Source: Arcanobacterium_A hippocoleae
Lineage (GTDB): Bacteria > Actinomycetota > Actinomycetes > Actinomycetales > Actinomycetaceae
Direction of reading: 5' to 3'
Assembly: GCF_031456295.1 (NCBI RefSeq)
Contig: NZ_JAVDUJ010000001.1
Coordinates: 682,001 to 746,000 of the forward strand
DNA length: 64,000 bases
A program made the position numbers and the translations under genes. The notes under the pieces are model-generated. The model searched no databases. It saw only the letters and a list, made by a program, of their open reading frames with translations, and was not told where the DNA came from. Shown here piece by piece: positions 55,515 to 64,000 of this stretch (position 1 is the first letter of the stretch; the number at the start of each line of letters is the position of its first letter).

Positions 55515-56714
55515 TCATGCCTTTCGCCATTTACCGTCCTGCATCTGTGCTTTCCCAGCTAAGGCAAGTCTACTTAATTTCATCCGCACACTCATAAAAT
55601 CTGCGCCGACCCGGCGAGAAATTTGCTCTGCACTCTCATACTTAACTTTTGAAAGCACATCATAAACCCGATCTGCCAACTCATCGAATGGAGAATCGAG
55701 CGGAAGCAAAAACCCGGCTTCCCCATCGCTAACTGCCAATTCTGGCTGCACTGATCCGATTGAACCGGCAAGCTCTTGCACGTGCAGCGAATTCATCACC
55801 GCCATTGCCCCATTGCGCAATAACTGGTTTGTACCACTTGCTTGCGGGCAATACACTGAGCCGGGAAATGCTCCCACTTCGCGCCCGATTTCCAATGCAT
55901 GACGGGCGGTATTGAGTGCCCCAGAACGCGCTCCAGCTTCGATCACGATTACCGCTGTACTAAGTGCAGCAATAATTCGATTCCGCAGCAGAAAACGGTA
56001 CCTTTGCGGACTTGCGCCAGGAATCGATTCACTGATGATCGCACCTCCGTTCTCAACGCAGCGAGTAAAAATTTCCTGGTTCTGTTTGGGATAAACCCGA
56101 TCCACCCCAGCAGCTGAAACGATCACAGTAGCTTGATTCGCCAGAATCGCACCACGATGTGCCTGTGCATCTATCCCAAAAGCACCGCCAGAAACAATCA
56201 CATATTTTTCTGCTAGTTCATACGCCAGATCGAGTGCAGATCTTTCCCCTTCAGATGTAGCATCGCGCGAGCCGACAATAGCCAGCATTGGTCTTTGCAA
56301 AATTTGCACATTACCCTTCACCCATAAGCAAAGCGGACGCTTTTCACCCAAGTCGTTGAGCTGTTTGGGCCAGTTTTCCTGATCCCGCAGCACCAGCGCA
56401 AATCCAAGTTGCAAATAATGTTCTAACTGCCCCAATTGAGCATCGCAAAGGCGCCCTTGCCAGCGTTGTAATGCGCGCGGCGAAGCGAAATTTTCGTCTT
56501 GCTCCTGCGCAACCTTGAGGGCAGCTGCATAACCAACCCGATCGATCAACCTACTTGCATCAAGATCATCTCCTTCAGCAATCGCAGACCAAACGAGAGC
56601 CGCTCTCTGCTCTGATATTTCAGCAAGCAGCCCACTGGGATAAGACCATCTTTGTTTTTCACTATCCCCAGTTTCTGCTGTAACTCGCGAAGGAATATTT
56701 TGTCTCGGTTTCAT
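55515..56714 (-). CDS. dprA: DNA processing protein DprA
   Basis: Binds incoming single-stranded DNA and loads RecA during transformation. 399 residues. The Rossmann-like DprA domain contains VGSRDATSEGER, SGGAFGIDAQAHRGAI, SEYIPGA-like SESIPGASPQRYRFLLRNRIIAAL (in blocks) and GSVYCPQASGTNQLL. A C-terminal winged helix (about 340-399) follows. Overlaps the comM stop by one base (TGATG). Found with comM, but other uptake genes lie elsewhere or are absent. Confidence 0.93.
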   Translation of the reverse strand: MKPRQNIPSRVTAETGDSEKQRWSYPSGLLAEISEQRAALVWSAIAEGDDLDASRLIDRVGYAAALKVAQEQDENFASPRALQRWQGRLCDAQLGQLEHYLQLGFALVLRDQENWPKQLNDLGEKRPLCLWVKGNVQILQRPMLAIVGSRDATSEGERSALDLAYELAEKYVIVSGGAFGIDAQAHRGAILANQATVIVSAAGVDRVYPKQNQEIFTRCVENGGAIISESIPGASPQRYRFLLRNRIIAALSTAVIVIEAGARSGALNTARHALEIGREVGAFPGSVYCPQASGTNQLLRNGAMAVMNSLHVQELAGSIGSVQPELAVSDGEAGFLLPLDSPFDELADRVYDVLSKVKYESAEQISRRVGADFMSVRMKLSRLALAGKAQMQDGKWRKA

Positions 56715-58333
56715 CAGCGCTTCCCCGCAATCTTTTTTGTTTCATTACGCAAAGTCATAGCCGCAGCGAGATCATCGTCAGTCGGCCCAGAATGCCCAAA
56801 GTAATCCGCAATACTCCAAGAGATCCGCAAAATCCGATCAATTCCACGCATTGATATTTCTCCACGTGCAAGCAACGCATCAAGCAGCCGTTGCACACCC
56901 GGACTCAATTTCGTATTTGCTCGCAGCCATGAGCCTGGAAGCTGGGCATTGTTCATCACCGCAAATTTGCCTTTACGATCAGCATCTTGCACAGACAATA
57001 CATCACTGATAATTTGTTGCCCCAGGAAATTTGGCACAGCGATTTGAGAATTACGCGCAGCCGACCGCTTTCGTCCAGCAAGTACAAATTCTTTCGCCTG
57101 CGCAGTAGTCATTGACCCGCCGGCGAGAAGATCTATTTTCTTTGGTCTTCGCAGTGTTATCTGCAAGTCGATCCGGTCAGTGATCGGCCCGGCAAGTGCA
57201 CTGCGATAATTCATTCTCTCTCGCACTGAACAACTACATTTTCCGGGCCCGTCAAATAAAAACCCGCAACGGCACGGATTTGCTGCAGCAATCAGCTGGA
57301 ATCGCGCCGGATATTTAACTCGTGCACGGACGCGATGTAGCTCGATCCATCCTTGTTCAAGAGGCTGCCGCAGGCTCTGAATCACTGAATTTGCAAATTC
57401 AGGAAATTCATCGCAATACAGCACTCCATGATGTGCACGAGTGATCGCCCCTGGTTGCGGAATACCATTCCCGCCACCAATCAGTGCCGCGCTGGAAGCA
57501 GTATGATGCGGGCTCACAAGCGGACGATTCTGCGGTAAACCATGTATCTCTTCACCGCATACAGATTTGATTGCCGCAACTTCCACGGCTTCATCCGGAG
57601 CTAAAGGCGGCAAAATCTGCACGAAGCGTGATGCGAGCATAGATTTCCCCACTCCAGGCGGTCCAATCATGAGTGTATGATGCCCACCAATCCCCGCAAT
57701 CAGCAGCGCCCAAATTGCCTCATCCTGCCCATACACATCCGATAAATCTCCGACACCCGCAGCAAGCTGTGGGATTTCCAGCTCCGGCAACACTAATTGC
57801 GCAGCAGCCACATCTGCAATACCAAGCATCTTTGCAAACTGCCCTAAATGACTTACCGGAGTGATTTCAATTCCGGCAATCAACCGTGCTTCATGGTAAT
57901 TTGCCGCCGGCACGATTGCTTTGCGGAAGCCGAGTCTTTGCGCCGCAAGAAGCGCAGGCAAGATCCCATTCACATGCCGCACTTGCCCGTCAAGCCCAAT
58001 TTCACCAAATACGATCGTCTCCTTCGTTAATTGCCGTCCGCCCAGAGCTCCAATAATGGCAGCCGCGATACCTAAATCAAACCCCGATCCACTCTTCGAT
58101 TTATCAGCTGGTGAAAGATTGATCGTGAGCCGTTTACTTGGCCAGGGCAAACCAATATTTTGAAATCCAGCCCGCAGTCTCTCCCGTGCTTCATTTACTG
58201 CCGTATCCCCTAAACCGACGATCGTAAAATTCGGCAAGCCCGGTAAAAGTGCAGCTTCGATCAATACTGGAGAACCCGCTAAACCAATCAGGTTAATTGT
58301 TTGTGCCACTCCCACACACTTTGCTTCACTCAT
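56714..58333 (-). CDS. comM: YifB-family AAA+ ATPase (ComM-like)
   Basis: 539 residues. ComM-type helicases aid branch migration during natural transformation. N-terminal Lon-like domain (VLIEAALLPGLPNFTIVGLGDTA in two blocks), Walker A MIGPPGVGKS (about 220-229), Walker B YCDEFPEF, and a C-terminal magnesium-chelatase-type domain with RSAARN and GISMRGIDRILR-like blocks. AAGGAA precedes the ATG. Between yraN and dprA in an operon. Confidence 0.93.
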   Translation of the reverse strand: MSEAKCVGVAQTINLIGLAGSPVLIEAALLPGLPNFTIVGLGDTAVNEARERLRAGFQNIGLPWPSKRLTINLSPADKSKSGSGFDLGIAAAIIGALGGRQLTKETIVFGEIGLDGQVRHVNGILPALLAAQRLGFRKAIVPAANYHEARLIAGIEITPVSHLGQFAKMLGIADVAAAQLVLPELEIPQLAAGVGDLSDVYGQDEAIWALLIAGIGGHHTLMIGPPGVGKSMLASRFVQILPPLAPDEAVEVAAIKSVCGEEIHGLPQNRPLVSPHHTASSAALIGGGNGIPQPGAITRAHHGVLYCDEFPEFANSVIQSLRQPLEQGWIELHRVRARVKYPARFQLIAAANPCRCGFLFDGPGKCSCSVRERMNYRSALAGPITDRIDLQITLRRPKKIDLLAGGSMTTAQAKEFVLAGRKRSAARNSQIAVPNFLGQQIISDVLSVQDADRKGKFAVMNNAQLPGSWLRANTKLSPGVQRLLDALLARGEISMRGIDRILRISWSIADYFGHSGPTDDDLAAAMTLRNETKKIAGKR

Positions 58334-58344
58334 CTGCGTATTCC

Positions 58345-58752
58345 TTACAATTCACGCAAATAACGTATTGCATAGTGATCGCCACGAATATCCACTGCAA
58401 TCACCTGTACTTGCAGTTCATTCCAAAAAAGATGCCGACATTCCTCGCGATGCGCACTGATCCATGCAACAATCAAGATTCGCAGCCGTTGTAATTTCTG
58501 CACAGTGATGGCTTCTTCGGGAAGTCCCGATTGCACTGTCCGCCGCGTTTTTACTTCCATTGCAATAACTGCTCGATCCTGTGGATCAAAAGCAACAATA
58601 TCGATTTCGCCATAACGGCATCGCCAATTTCGTGCAAGGATCGAAAATCCTTTTGTAGCTAACATTTGGACAGCTAAATCTTCACCCCAGGCACCCAATT
58701 CACGATTTGTATAAGCCGCAATTTCGGTACGCTCTTTTGTTGTAAGTTCCAA
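58345..58752 (-). CDS. yraN: YraN/UPF0102 nuclease-like protein
   Basis: 135 residues with a restriction-endonuclease-like fold. Motifs LGAWGEDLAVQML, ILARNWRCRYGEIDIVAFD (catalytic Glu-Asp) and AMEVKTRR (Glu-x-Lys) are present. Start TTG at 58752 is chosen because a perfect AGGAGG lies 7 nt upstream; the frame open above would place this site inside the gene. comM follows 11 nt after its stop. Confidence 0.92.
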   Translation of the reverse strand: MELTTKERTEIAAYTNRELGAWGEDLAVQMLATKGFSILARNWRCRYGEIDIVAFDPQDRAVIAMEVKTRRTVQSGLPEEAITVQKLQRLRILIVAWISAHREECRHLFWNELQVQVIAVDIRGDHYAIRYLREL

Positions 58753-58859
58753 AATAAAAACCTCCTGAAACAATCATCTGTGCTGCAGGAGGTTGAGATA
58801 TTCTGTAAATTTTACACTGTGGAAAATCACTTCAAAAAAAGTAATTGTGGGAAACCGAA

Positions 58860-59189
58860 TCAAGATTCGGTGGAATCAACATCAAATTCCAATTCCGGAT
58901 GCAAATCCGGCTTATTTAACTCCTCTACATTTACGTCTTTGAATGTCACTACATGCACCGAACGCACAAAACGCGAAGTCCGGTAAATATCCCAGACCCA
59001 TGCGTCCGTCAGCGTAACATCAAAAAAGACATCGCCGTTATCTGAGGCACGCACCTTCAAATCGACATCATTCGCAAGATAGAAACGCCGTTCCGTCTCC
59101 ACCACGAACCGAAACAGATTAATCACATCGCGGTATTCACGATAAAGTGCGAGCTCATTTTCTGCTTCATAATTTTCGATATCACTCAT
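58860..59189 (-). CDS. DUF2469 protein
   Basis: 109 residues, an actinobacteria-specific conserved small protein of unknown function. ENYEAENELALYREYRDV and FVVETERRFYLANDVDLKV are near-invariant blocks of the family, always encoded beside rnhB and yraN. AGGAAAATT precedes the ATG. An acidic tail ends the protein. Confidence 0.93.
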   Translation of the reverse strand: MSDIENYEAENELALYREYRDVINLFRFVVETERRFYLANDVDLKVRASDNGDVFFDVTLTDAWVWDIYRTSRFVRSVHVVTFKDVNVEELNKPDLHPELEFDVDSTES

Positions 59190-59389
59190 AATTTTCCTGC
59201 ACTTTTCTCAATATTCTGCATCTTCACTCTGACTGGTAAATAGCTATTTTCAAATTCCACTATGCTCTATTGCGAACGAAAATTCTGCCACGCAAGTACT
59301 TCCACTTTTCAATAATATAATCCCGGAAAAAATCTCACTTATCGGCGAAAAATTAGCTTCCACCGATATTGCAGCTACCTGCGTAGTAA

Positions 59390-60127
59390 CTATTTTGCCA
59401 CTCCTGGCAATTTCCACGAGGTGCGATGGAATTCACATGGTCCAAATTCGCGCAGCCCTGCGATGTGCCGCACACTCGCATAACCTTTATTCCGTCCCCA
59501 ATCATAATGCGGATATTTTGGCGATATTTTTTCCATATAGTGATCACGCTCCACCTTTGCAAGCACAGAAGCGGCAGCAATCACAGCACATTGAGCATCC
59601 CCTTTTACTACCGTACGCACCGGCACATCAGGCAATTGTGTCTCTGGCGCAAATAAATCTCTTCCGACCCACCAATTATGTGAACCGTCAAGCAATACTC
59701 CGTCAATCTGATAACCCGCAGTACCCAATTTATTGACCGCATCAGCAGCAGCAATCCGCAATCCTGCCATAATCCCGTGTTGATCAATTTCCGCTGCAGT
59801 AGCAGAACCCACAGCACCAGCCAGCACCCACTGCCGTATGGGGATCATTAATGCTTCTCGTACCGAAGGAGATAGTTGTTTTGAATCACGAAGTTTTTCT
59901 GGAAATTCATCGGTAGTTGCAATATTTATGAGCGCGATCCCAACACTCACCGGCCCTGCCAAAGCGCCGCGCCCCACTTCATCAACACCAGCAAGAATCG
60001 CATTCGGTTGATGCAGCGAAAGCTCCGCAAGCAAGGAGAGTTCTAATTGGCGAGTCGGCATGATTCGTTTCGGAGTCTGCCTTGTGCGAATCCCCAGAGT
60101 CGGCTCAGCCGTATGGAATTTTTCCAT
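59390..60127 (-). CDS. rnhB: Ribonuclease HII
   Basis: Removes ribonucleotides from RNA/DNA hybrids. 245 residues. ILAGVDEVGRGALAGPVSVG contains the catalytic Asp-Glu pair, LLDGSHNWW a third Asp, and AASVLAKVERDHYM and YDWGRNKGYASVRH are family motifs. The ATG at 60127 has AAGGGA 5 nt upstream; an in-frame ATG 22 codons later has none. Lies 64 bp after lepB. Confidence 0.96.
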   Translation of the reverse strand: MEKFHTAEPTLGIRTRQTPKRIMPTRQLELSLLAELSLHQPNAILAGVDEVGRGALAGPVSVGIALINIATTDEFPEKLRDSKQLSPSVREALMIPIRQWVLAGAVGSATAAEIDQHGIMAGLRIAAADAVNKLGTAGYQIDGVLLDGSHNWWVGRDLFAPETQLPDVPVRTVVKGDAQCAVIAAASVLAKVERDHYMEKISPKYPHYDWGRNKGYASVRHIAGLREFGPCEFHRTSWKLPGVAK

Positions 60128-60191
60128 CGTTATCCCTTATCCCACACATCCACGCACTGCGATCTTGCACCAACTGGCGGCGCAATGCGTT

Positions 60192-61127
60192 TTACTTTGC
60201 GTTCTTTGGATCTTGCGCTGCAGGTACTTCAGAAAATACCTCCGTCTGCGATTTCAACCAGCCAAAACGATTAAAAGGATAGGCCCGCAGCCATGCGCGA
60301 CCTTCAACATTCGCAATCGGCACAAATCCAAAACCGGTAGCCTCCTGATGGTAGCGCGAATCCTTTGAATTTGGCCGATTATCACCCATCATCCAAAGGT
60401 GCCCGGCAGGCACAGTCACATCAAAAGGTTTATCAGAAGCACGCGCGCCAGCTATCAAATATGGCTCTGGCACCTCTTTTCCGTTAATTGTGAGATTCCC
60501 ATTTACAGTGCAGCACACAACGTGATCTCCCGGTTTCCCGATAAGCCGTTTCACCAAATGGGTACCAGCATTTTGCGGCAACAATCCAATGGTTTCACCA
60601 GCGCGGTGAAGAATCTCCTGCAGTCCGTTAAGCTCTGGTTTACTTACGCCAGCAAGCCAGTCACCTGGATCTACAAAAACAACGATATCTCCGCGTTTCA
60701 GTTCATCTTCAGTATCGGCAAGCTTATTTACTACGATTCTGTCTCCTGGCACGAGCGTATTTGCCATTGAGCTTGAAGGGATCTCAAACGGCTGAACGAT
60801 GAAAGTTTTCAAAACGAGCGCAATTACTAACGCCACTACGATAATGACGAAAAACTCAAAGACATTAGAAAGGAATGTCTTCAATTTACTTTGTTGCGGA
60901 TATTTCGCATTCTCCTGAAGACGCGTGAAGTCTGCAGCGGAATCACTTTGCAATGCTTCTTCGCCTGCTTGCGCAGGAGCGTCAAGATGATCAGCAGCTG
61001 CCACCTGCGCACGGTGTGCTGCCTGATCATTCAATTGATTACTTTCACTCCGCTTTGGAGGGGGGAATGACGGAGGCATTTGATCAAGAGAATTGCCATA
61101 ATCGAGATCATCTTCAAAATGCGCCAT
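60192..61127 (-). CDS. lepB: Signal peptidase I
   Basis: Cleaves Sec and Tat signal peptides on the outer face of the membrane. 311 residues from the ATG at 61127. An acidic/Gln-rich cytoplasmic N-terminus of about 80 residues, one membrane segment (about 88-110), and catalytic Ser120 (IPSSSM) and Lys135 (RIVVNKLA). GDNRPNSKDSRY is box E. A GTG two codons upstream has the better spacing to GAGGGT. The 355 bp upstream of it up to rplS hold only the rplS terminator. Confidence 0.93.
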   Translation of the reverse strand: MAHFEDDLDYGNSLDQMPPSFPPPKRSESNQLNDQAAHRAQVAAADHLDAPAQAGEEALQSDSAADFTRLQENAKYPQQSKLKTFLSNVFEFFVIIVVALVIALVLKTFIVQPFEIPSSSMANTLVPGDRIVVNKLADTEDELKRGDIVVFVDPGDWLAGVSKPELNGLQEILHRAGETIGLLPQNAGTHLVKRLIGKPGDHVVCCTVNGNLTINGKEVPEPYLIAGARASDKPFDVTVPAGHLWMMGDNRPNSKDSRYHQEATGFGFVPIANVEGRAWLRAYPFNRFGWLKSQTEVFSEVPAAQDPKNAK

Positions 61128-61425
61128 GAACACCAAACCCTCGTCAGCTGCTTGCAAAAAAAGCCTCGTCAGATATCACTTATCCCTACCGAGACACGTC
61201 TGTTCTAAGGTTATGCCAAATCAACTCTCATCTGCGAGTTAAAGTCGCGTCCAGAAGGTTGCTTTTTTATCACAGTTTAGTTCGCCTCACCCGAAAACAA
61301 ACTCATCCAGAATTGAGCATATTTATGAGCCCCGGCGTTTTTCCAGCTTCGTTGCAGGATCAATCTTTTCTCACTAGCACTTAGCCCGATTTAACGCATA
61401 CCAGCATGGAAGATGTCCTGAGAAA

Positions 61426-61461
61426 AAATTGTGGATACCGAAAAATCGATACCCACAATTT
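61426..61461 (-). terminator. Terminator of rplS
   Basis: AAATTGTGGATA (61426-61437) pairs with TACCCACAATTT (61450-61461) with one mismatch, followed on the minus strand by TTTTTTCT; 21 nt after the rplS stop. Confidence 0.85.
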
Positions 61462-61482
61462 ACAGGATTAATTTATTGACGA

Positions 61483-61833
61483 TTATTTGTCGTCACGCTT
61501 TTCCTTCAGCTTTGCAGCCTTACCATGAAGACCGCGCAGATAGTAAAGCTTTGCACGACGTACATCACCGCGAGTAACAACCTCAATTGAATCGACATTT
61601 GGGGAATGCAACGGGAAAGTACGCTCAACACCGGTACCGAAGGAATGCTTCCGCACTGTGAAAGTAGCTGATACACCACTGCCACCCTTACGTGCAATAA
61701 CCACGCCCTGGAATACCTGAATTCGCTCCCGGTTACCTTCGATAACCTTCACGTTTACTTTTACAGTATCGCCCGCACGGAACGGTGGACGTTCCTTCAG
61801 CTGCGATGCAACAACATGATCTAGATTGTGCAT
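61483..61833 (-). CDS. rplS: 50S ribosomal protein L19
   Basis: Structural protein at the subunit interface. 116 residues, standard length. FRAGDTVKVNVKVIEGNRERIQVF, GSGVSATFTVRKHSFGTGVERTFPLHSP (in blocks) and RAKLYYLRGLHGKAAKLKE are diagnostic. Start ATG at 61833. trmD lies upstream. Confidence 0.98.
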   Translation of the reverse strand: MHNLDHVVASQLKERPPFRAGDTVKVNVKVIEGNRERIQVFQGVVIARKGGSGVSATFTVRKHSFGTGVERTFPLHSPNVDSIEVVTRGDVRRAKLYYLRGLHGKAAKLKEKRDDK

Positions 61834-61988
61834 TTTCTGCGTTCATTTCTCACCCTGCACGCAGGCCAGAGTGGGTTCAGGGAATAATCAAATCCAGGAA
61901 ACTGAATTCATTTTATTCCGATGGACAAAACTTGCCTGAAGTGCAATCCCCCTGCGGCAGGCTTTACACATATAGCGACAAGACGTTC

Positions 61989-63428
61989 CTATTTTGCCAT
62001 ATTCAACGGACGAACCATAGTGACATCTGTGTTGGACACATCACCGATGCTAAATTGGCACTTCCCAGAATGCGCAAAATCAATTGCACGGTATGCCCGC
62101 TGCTGATGTCGATTGCCAATATCCGTCAGTAACCAGATATACGGCTGCGGAAAATCGCTTAATACGGCTGCTGTTTGGGCAAAGCACCAGTTTGCAAATT
62201 GCTTAAAAATCCCGCTCCCGCGCCAATTGCGCGCAATATAAAACTTTGAAAGATAAATCAGCGGGCCATCGCGTTGAATATCTGCATAAGCAAAATCAAC
62301 CGGCGCTCCATCGTGGGCATCTACCACACCGTCTTGCTCAAAAGTGATCTCAATCAAAACATACGCCGCAATTTCACCCGCACCTGCAGTTACACTGCTT
62401 CCAGCAGTTTCTACTTCAGCCACATACACCAGAAACCGCAACGGATCTGCGAGGTATTTTTCAAATGCAGACGGATCCAGATTTTTTGCAATATACTGGG
62501 AGATCACAGTTTGATCCATCCCCGTCGGACACGAATCTGGCCATGTACGCATCGCAAATTCACTAAGCCGGAAAGCGTCTGCTACTGCTGCCCGGCGATA
62601 TTTTAGTTTTACCGGATGCAATTCTTCTTTCGCGATAAACCAACCAAGCTCAGCAAGTTTAGACCGGTCTTTTCGATCAAGATCGGCAGCATTGAGTTTT
62701 TCGATCAAATCGGGACGGCTGCAGGCAGTGCGTTCAAGGGCACGATCTTTGCGCCAGCGAGCAATTGCACCGTGGTTTCCAGAGGTTAAGATCTCTGGTA
62801 CCGGGATCCCGCGAAAATCTCCTGGGCGCGTATAGTTCGGATATTCAAGCAAACCTGCCGCACCATGCGATTCTTCCACCAGCGACTGTGGATTTCCAAC
62901 CATCCCCGGCAATAGCCTCGAAATGCCTTCGATCAGCGCAATAGCCGCTACTTCCCCGCCATTTAGCACATAATCACCAAGCGAAAATTCAAAAACCTGA
63001 AAATCGGGTTTCGCGCCATAATATTGCGCAATACGCGCATCAATACCTTCGTAACGGCCGCAAGCGAGCACCACTTGCGATGCTTGCGCAAGCCGGTGCA
63101 AATCTGCCTGCTGAAGTTGTTTTCCTGCTGGTGATGGGATCGCCAGCACAATCTTTTGGGGATCTGCAGGAAAATCCCGCGCCGCTAACGGATCATCACC
63201 CTGCAAGGTAAGCGAATCGATTGCCGCACCCCAGACATCGGCTTTCATCACCATGCCAGCACCGCCGCCGAAAGGAGTATCGTCTACAGTGTGATGCACA
63301 TCAAAAGTCCAATCACGGAGATTGTGCACACCGATTTCAATCAGACCGCGCTGCTGTGCTTTTCCGACCAATGAGAGTGCTAGCGAATCAAAAAATTCTG
63401 GAAAAATCGTGAGGATATCAAAACGCAT
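61989..63428 (-). CDS. trmD: tRNA (guanine37-N1)-methyltransferase TrmD fused to a GNAT acetyltransferase domain
   Basis: 479 residues, against about 240-260 for ordinary TrmD. The N-terminal half is a complete SPOUT methyltransferase: IFPEFFDSL, DDTPFGGGAGMVMK (50-62), CGRYEGID (123-130), GDYVLNGGE (151-159), LLEYPNYTRP and GNHG. From about residue 275 to the end, a second domain with the GNAT acetyl-CoA signature FYIARNWRGSGIFKQF (about 396-411) follows. No stop, frameshift or ribosome site separates the two. The ATG overlaps the rimM stop (TAATG). The acetyl acceptor is unknown; a ribosomal or tRNA-linked target is only a guess. Confidence 0.93.
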   Translation of the reverse strand: MRFDILTIFPEFFDSLALSLVGKAQQRGLIEIGVHNLRDWTFDVHHTVDDTPFGGGAGMVMKADVWGAAIDSLTLQGDDPLAARDFPADPQKIVLAIPSPAGKQLQQADLHRLAQASQVVLACGRYEGIDARIAQYYGAKPDFQVFEFSLGDYVLNGGEVAAIALIEGISRLLPGMVGNPQSLVEESHGAAGLLEYPNYTRPGDFRGIPVPEILTSGNHGAIARWRKDRALERTACSRPDLIEKLNAADLDRKDRSKLAELGWFIAKEELHPVKLKYRRAAVADAFRLSEFAMRTWPDSCPTGMDQTVISQYIAKNLDPSAFEKYLADPLRFLVYVAEVETAGSSVTAGAGEIAAYVLIEITFEQDGVVDAHDGAPVDFAYADIQRDGPLIYLSKFYIARNWRGSGIFKQFANWCFAQTAAVLSDFPQPYIWLLTDIGNRHQQRAYRAIDFAHSGKCQFSIGDVSNTDVTMVRPLNMAK

Positions 63429-63973
63429 TATTCTGCGGCACCGCCGTCACTGATCACAATTTCAAGTTCATCTTCCGAAAAGAGCCCCGGAGGAGCATCA
63501 ATCACTACGCAGTGATCATCGATATCAACTTCCGTCACGATTTCTTTCACAAATGGTACTTGCACCATTCTGCCATCTTGCTCCGTTACGATCAGCAGAT
63601 CCTGCATTGGCATCGGCTGCAAACCAGTCACGATACCAAGTTCATAGCCTTCTGGATCAAGCGCTTCTAAGCCAATAAGTTCGTGTGGATACCAGGCGTC
63701 CGCCTCGGCCTCAATTTCATCAGATTCAATGACGAGCTTTACTCCGCGCAAAGACTCAGCCGCCGAACGGTCAGTTATCTGTGCAAATTTCACAAATACT
63801 GATTCCTTGTATTTTCGCACATTGACGATTTCGAGCGGACCAAAATCTGCCGGATCAGTTTCATAAGCTAAGCCAGTCTGAATTCGCTGCTCGGGTACGT
63901 CTGTACGTAAATCTAGCTTGACTTCTCCTTTTAGCCCATGAGCTGCGCCAATTATCGCGACAGTAAGTTGCAA
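63428..63973 (-). CDS. rimM: Ribosome maturation factor RimM
   Basis: Assists 16S rRNA processing with S19. 181 residues. AIIGAAHGLKGEVKL at the start, RSAESLRGVKLVIE and WYPHELIGLEA (PRC-barrel) are typical. Start TTG at 63973 with AAAGG 6 nt upstream. Coupled to trmD by overlap; the usual neighbours (rpsP and a KH protein) would lie beyond the window edge. Confidence 0.96.
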   Translation of the reverse strand: MQLTVAIIGAAHGLKGEVKLDLRTDVPEQRIQTGLAYETDPADFGPLEIVNVRKYKESVFVKFAQITDRSAAESLRGVKLVIESDEIEAEADAWYPHELIGLEALDPEGYELGIVTGLQPMPMQDLLIVTEQDGRMVQVPFVKEIVTEVDIDDHCVVIDAPPGLFSEDELEIVISDGGAAE

Positions 63974-64000
63974 TGTAAGCCTTTCGAGATCCTTGGAAAA

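Noticed and set aside
1..64000. CRISPR arrays, IS elements, rRNA or tRNA genes
   Set aside because: No regularly spaced identical repeats, no transposase frames with terminal inverted repeats, and no RNA gene signatures were found on either strand.

Overview
The window reads as chromosome from an actinobacterium of unusually low G+C for its phylum. The strongest evidence is gene order. The minus-strand run rimM-trmD-rplS-lepB-rnhB-DUF2469-yraN-comM-dprA-xerC, with a divergent M23 gene, then rpsB-tsf, pyrH-frr-cdsA-rlmN-DivIVA-dxr-rseP-ispG-proS and rimP-nusA-infB-rbfA-truB, is the classic actinobacterial translation/cell-envelope block. DUF2469, the PerM-like DUF6350 protein and DUF3017 are families typical of the phylum. 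A SpaA/FimP-type sortase pilin and a tandem phosphofructokinase fit a host-associated member of the Actinomycetaceae; genus-level placement is inference. No tRNA, rRNA, IS element, prophage or CRISPR array was seen.

Layout. 1-1201 is the 5' part of a pilin gene (minus strand) whose signal peptide is separated from the mature pilin by a G10 tract that breaks the frame; a 0.5 kb AT-rich control region lies upstream. 1.7-9.1 kb holds central carbon and sugar-nucleotide genes: mdh, pgi, galE, a nucleotidyltransferase and a tandem PFK. 9.3-18.2 kb holds a CBS/CNNM protein, DUF3017, a PerM-like protein, an idonate-dehydrogenase/Nramp-like/GntR cassette, and sucD-sucC. 18.4-27.5 kb holds an OafA-type acyltransferase, pcrA, a TlpA-CcdA redox pair, thiamine pyrophosphokinase, a DUF421 protein and ferrochelatase.

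27.6-39.9 kb is the truB-rbfA-infB-nusA-rimP operon, then a membrane-anchored protein, a lipoprotein, a Yip1-like protein and proS. 40.1-48.4 kb carries MEP-pathway genes (ispG, dxr) with rseP, a DivIVA-domain protein, rlmN, cdsA, frr and pyrH. 48.6-51.4 kb is a plus-strand pair (YwiC-like, MFS exporter) that separates pyrH from tsf. 51.7-64 kb completes the translation block with tsf, rpsB, an M23 protein, xerC, dprA, comM, yraN, DUF2469, rnhB, lepB, rplS, a TrmD-GNAT fusion and rimM.

The most interesting signal is at the left edge. The pilin gene appears to be under slipped-strand ON/OFF control: G10 gives a 52-residue dead product, while G9 or G12 restores a frame that stays open to the window edge. 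Its upstream region holds six copies of a T6-[C/A]ACA-type motif, mostly spaced near multiples of 11 bp, plus a TTTCAC-N6-GTGAAA inverted repeat. Secondary points are the TrmD-GNAT fusion, the decayed second half of the PFK, the catabolic cassette between sucD and the PerM gene with an Nramp-like protein lacking metal-binding motifs, a proteobacterial-looking ferrochelatase, and the missing ylxR.
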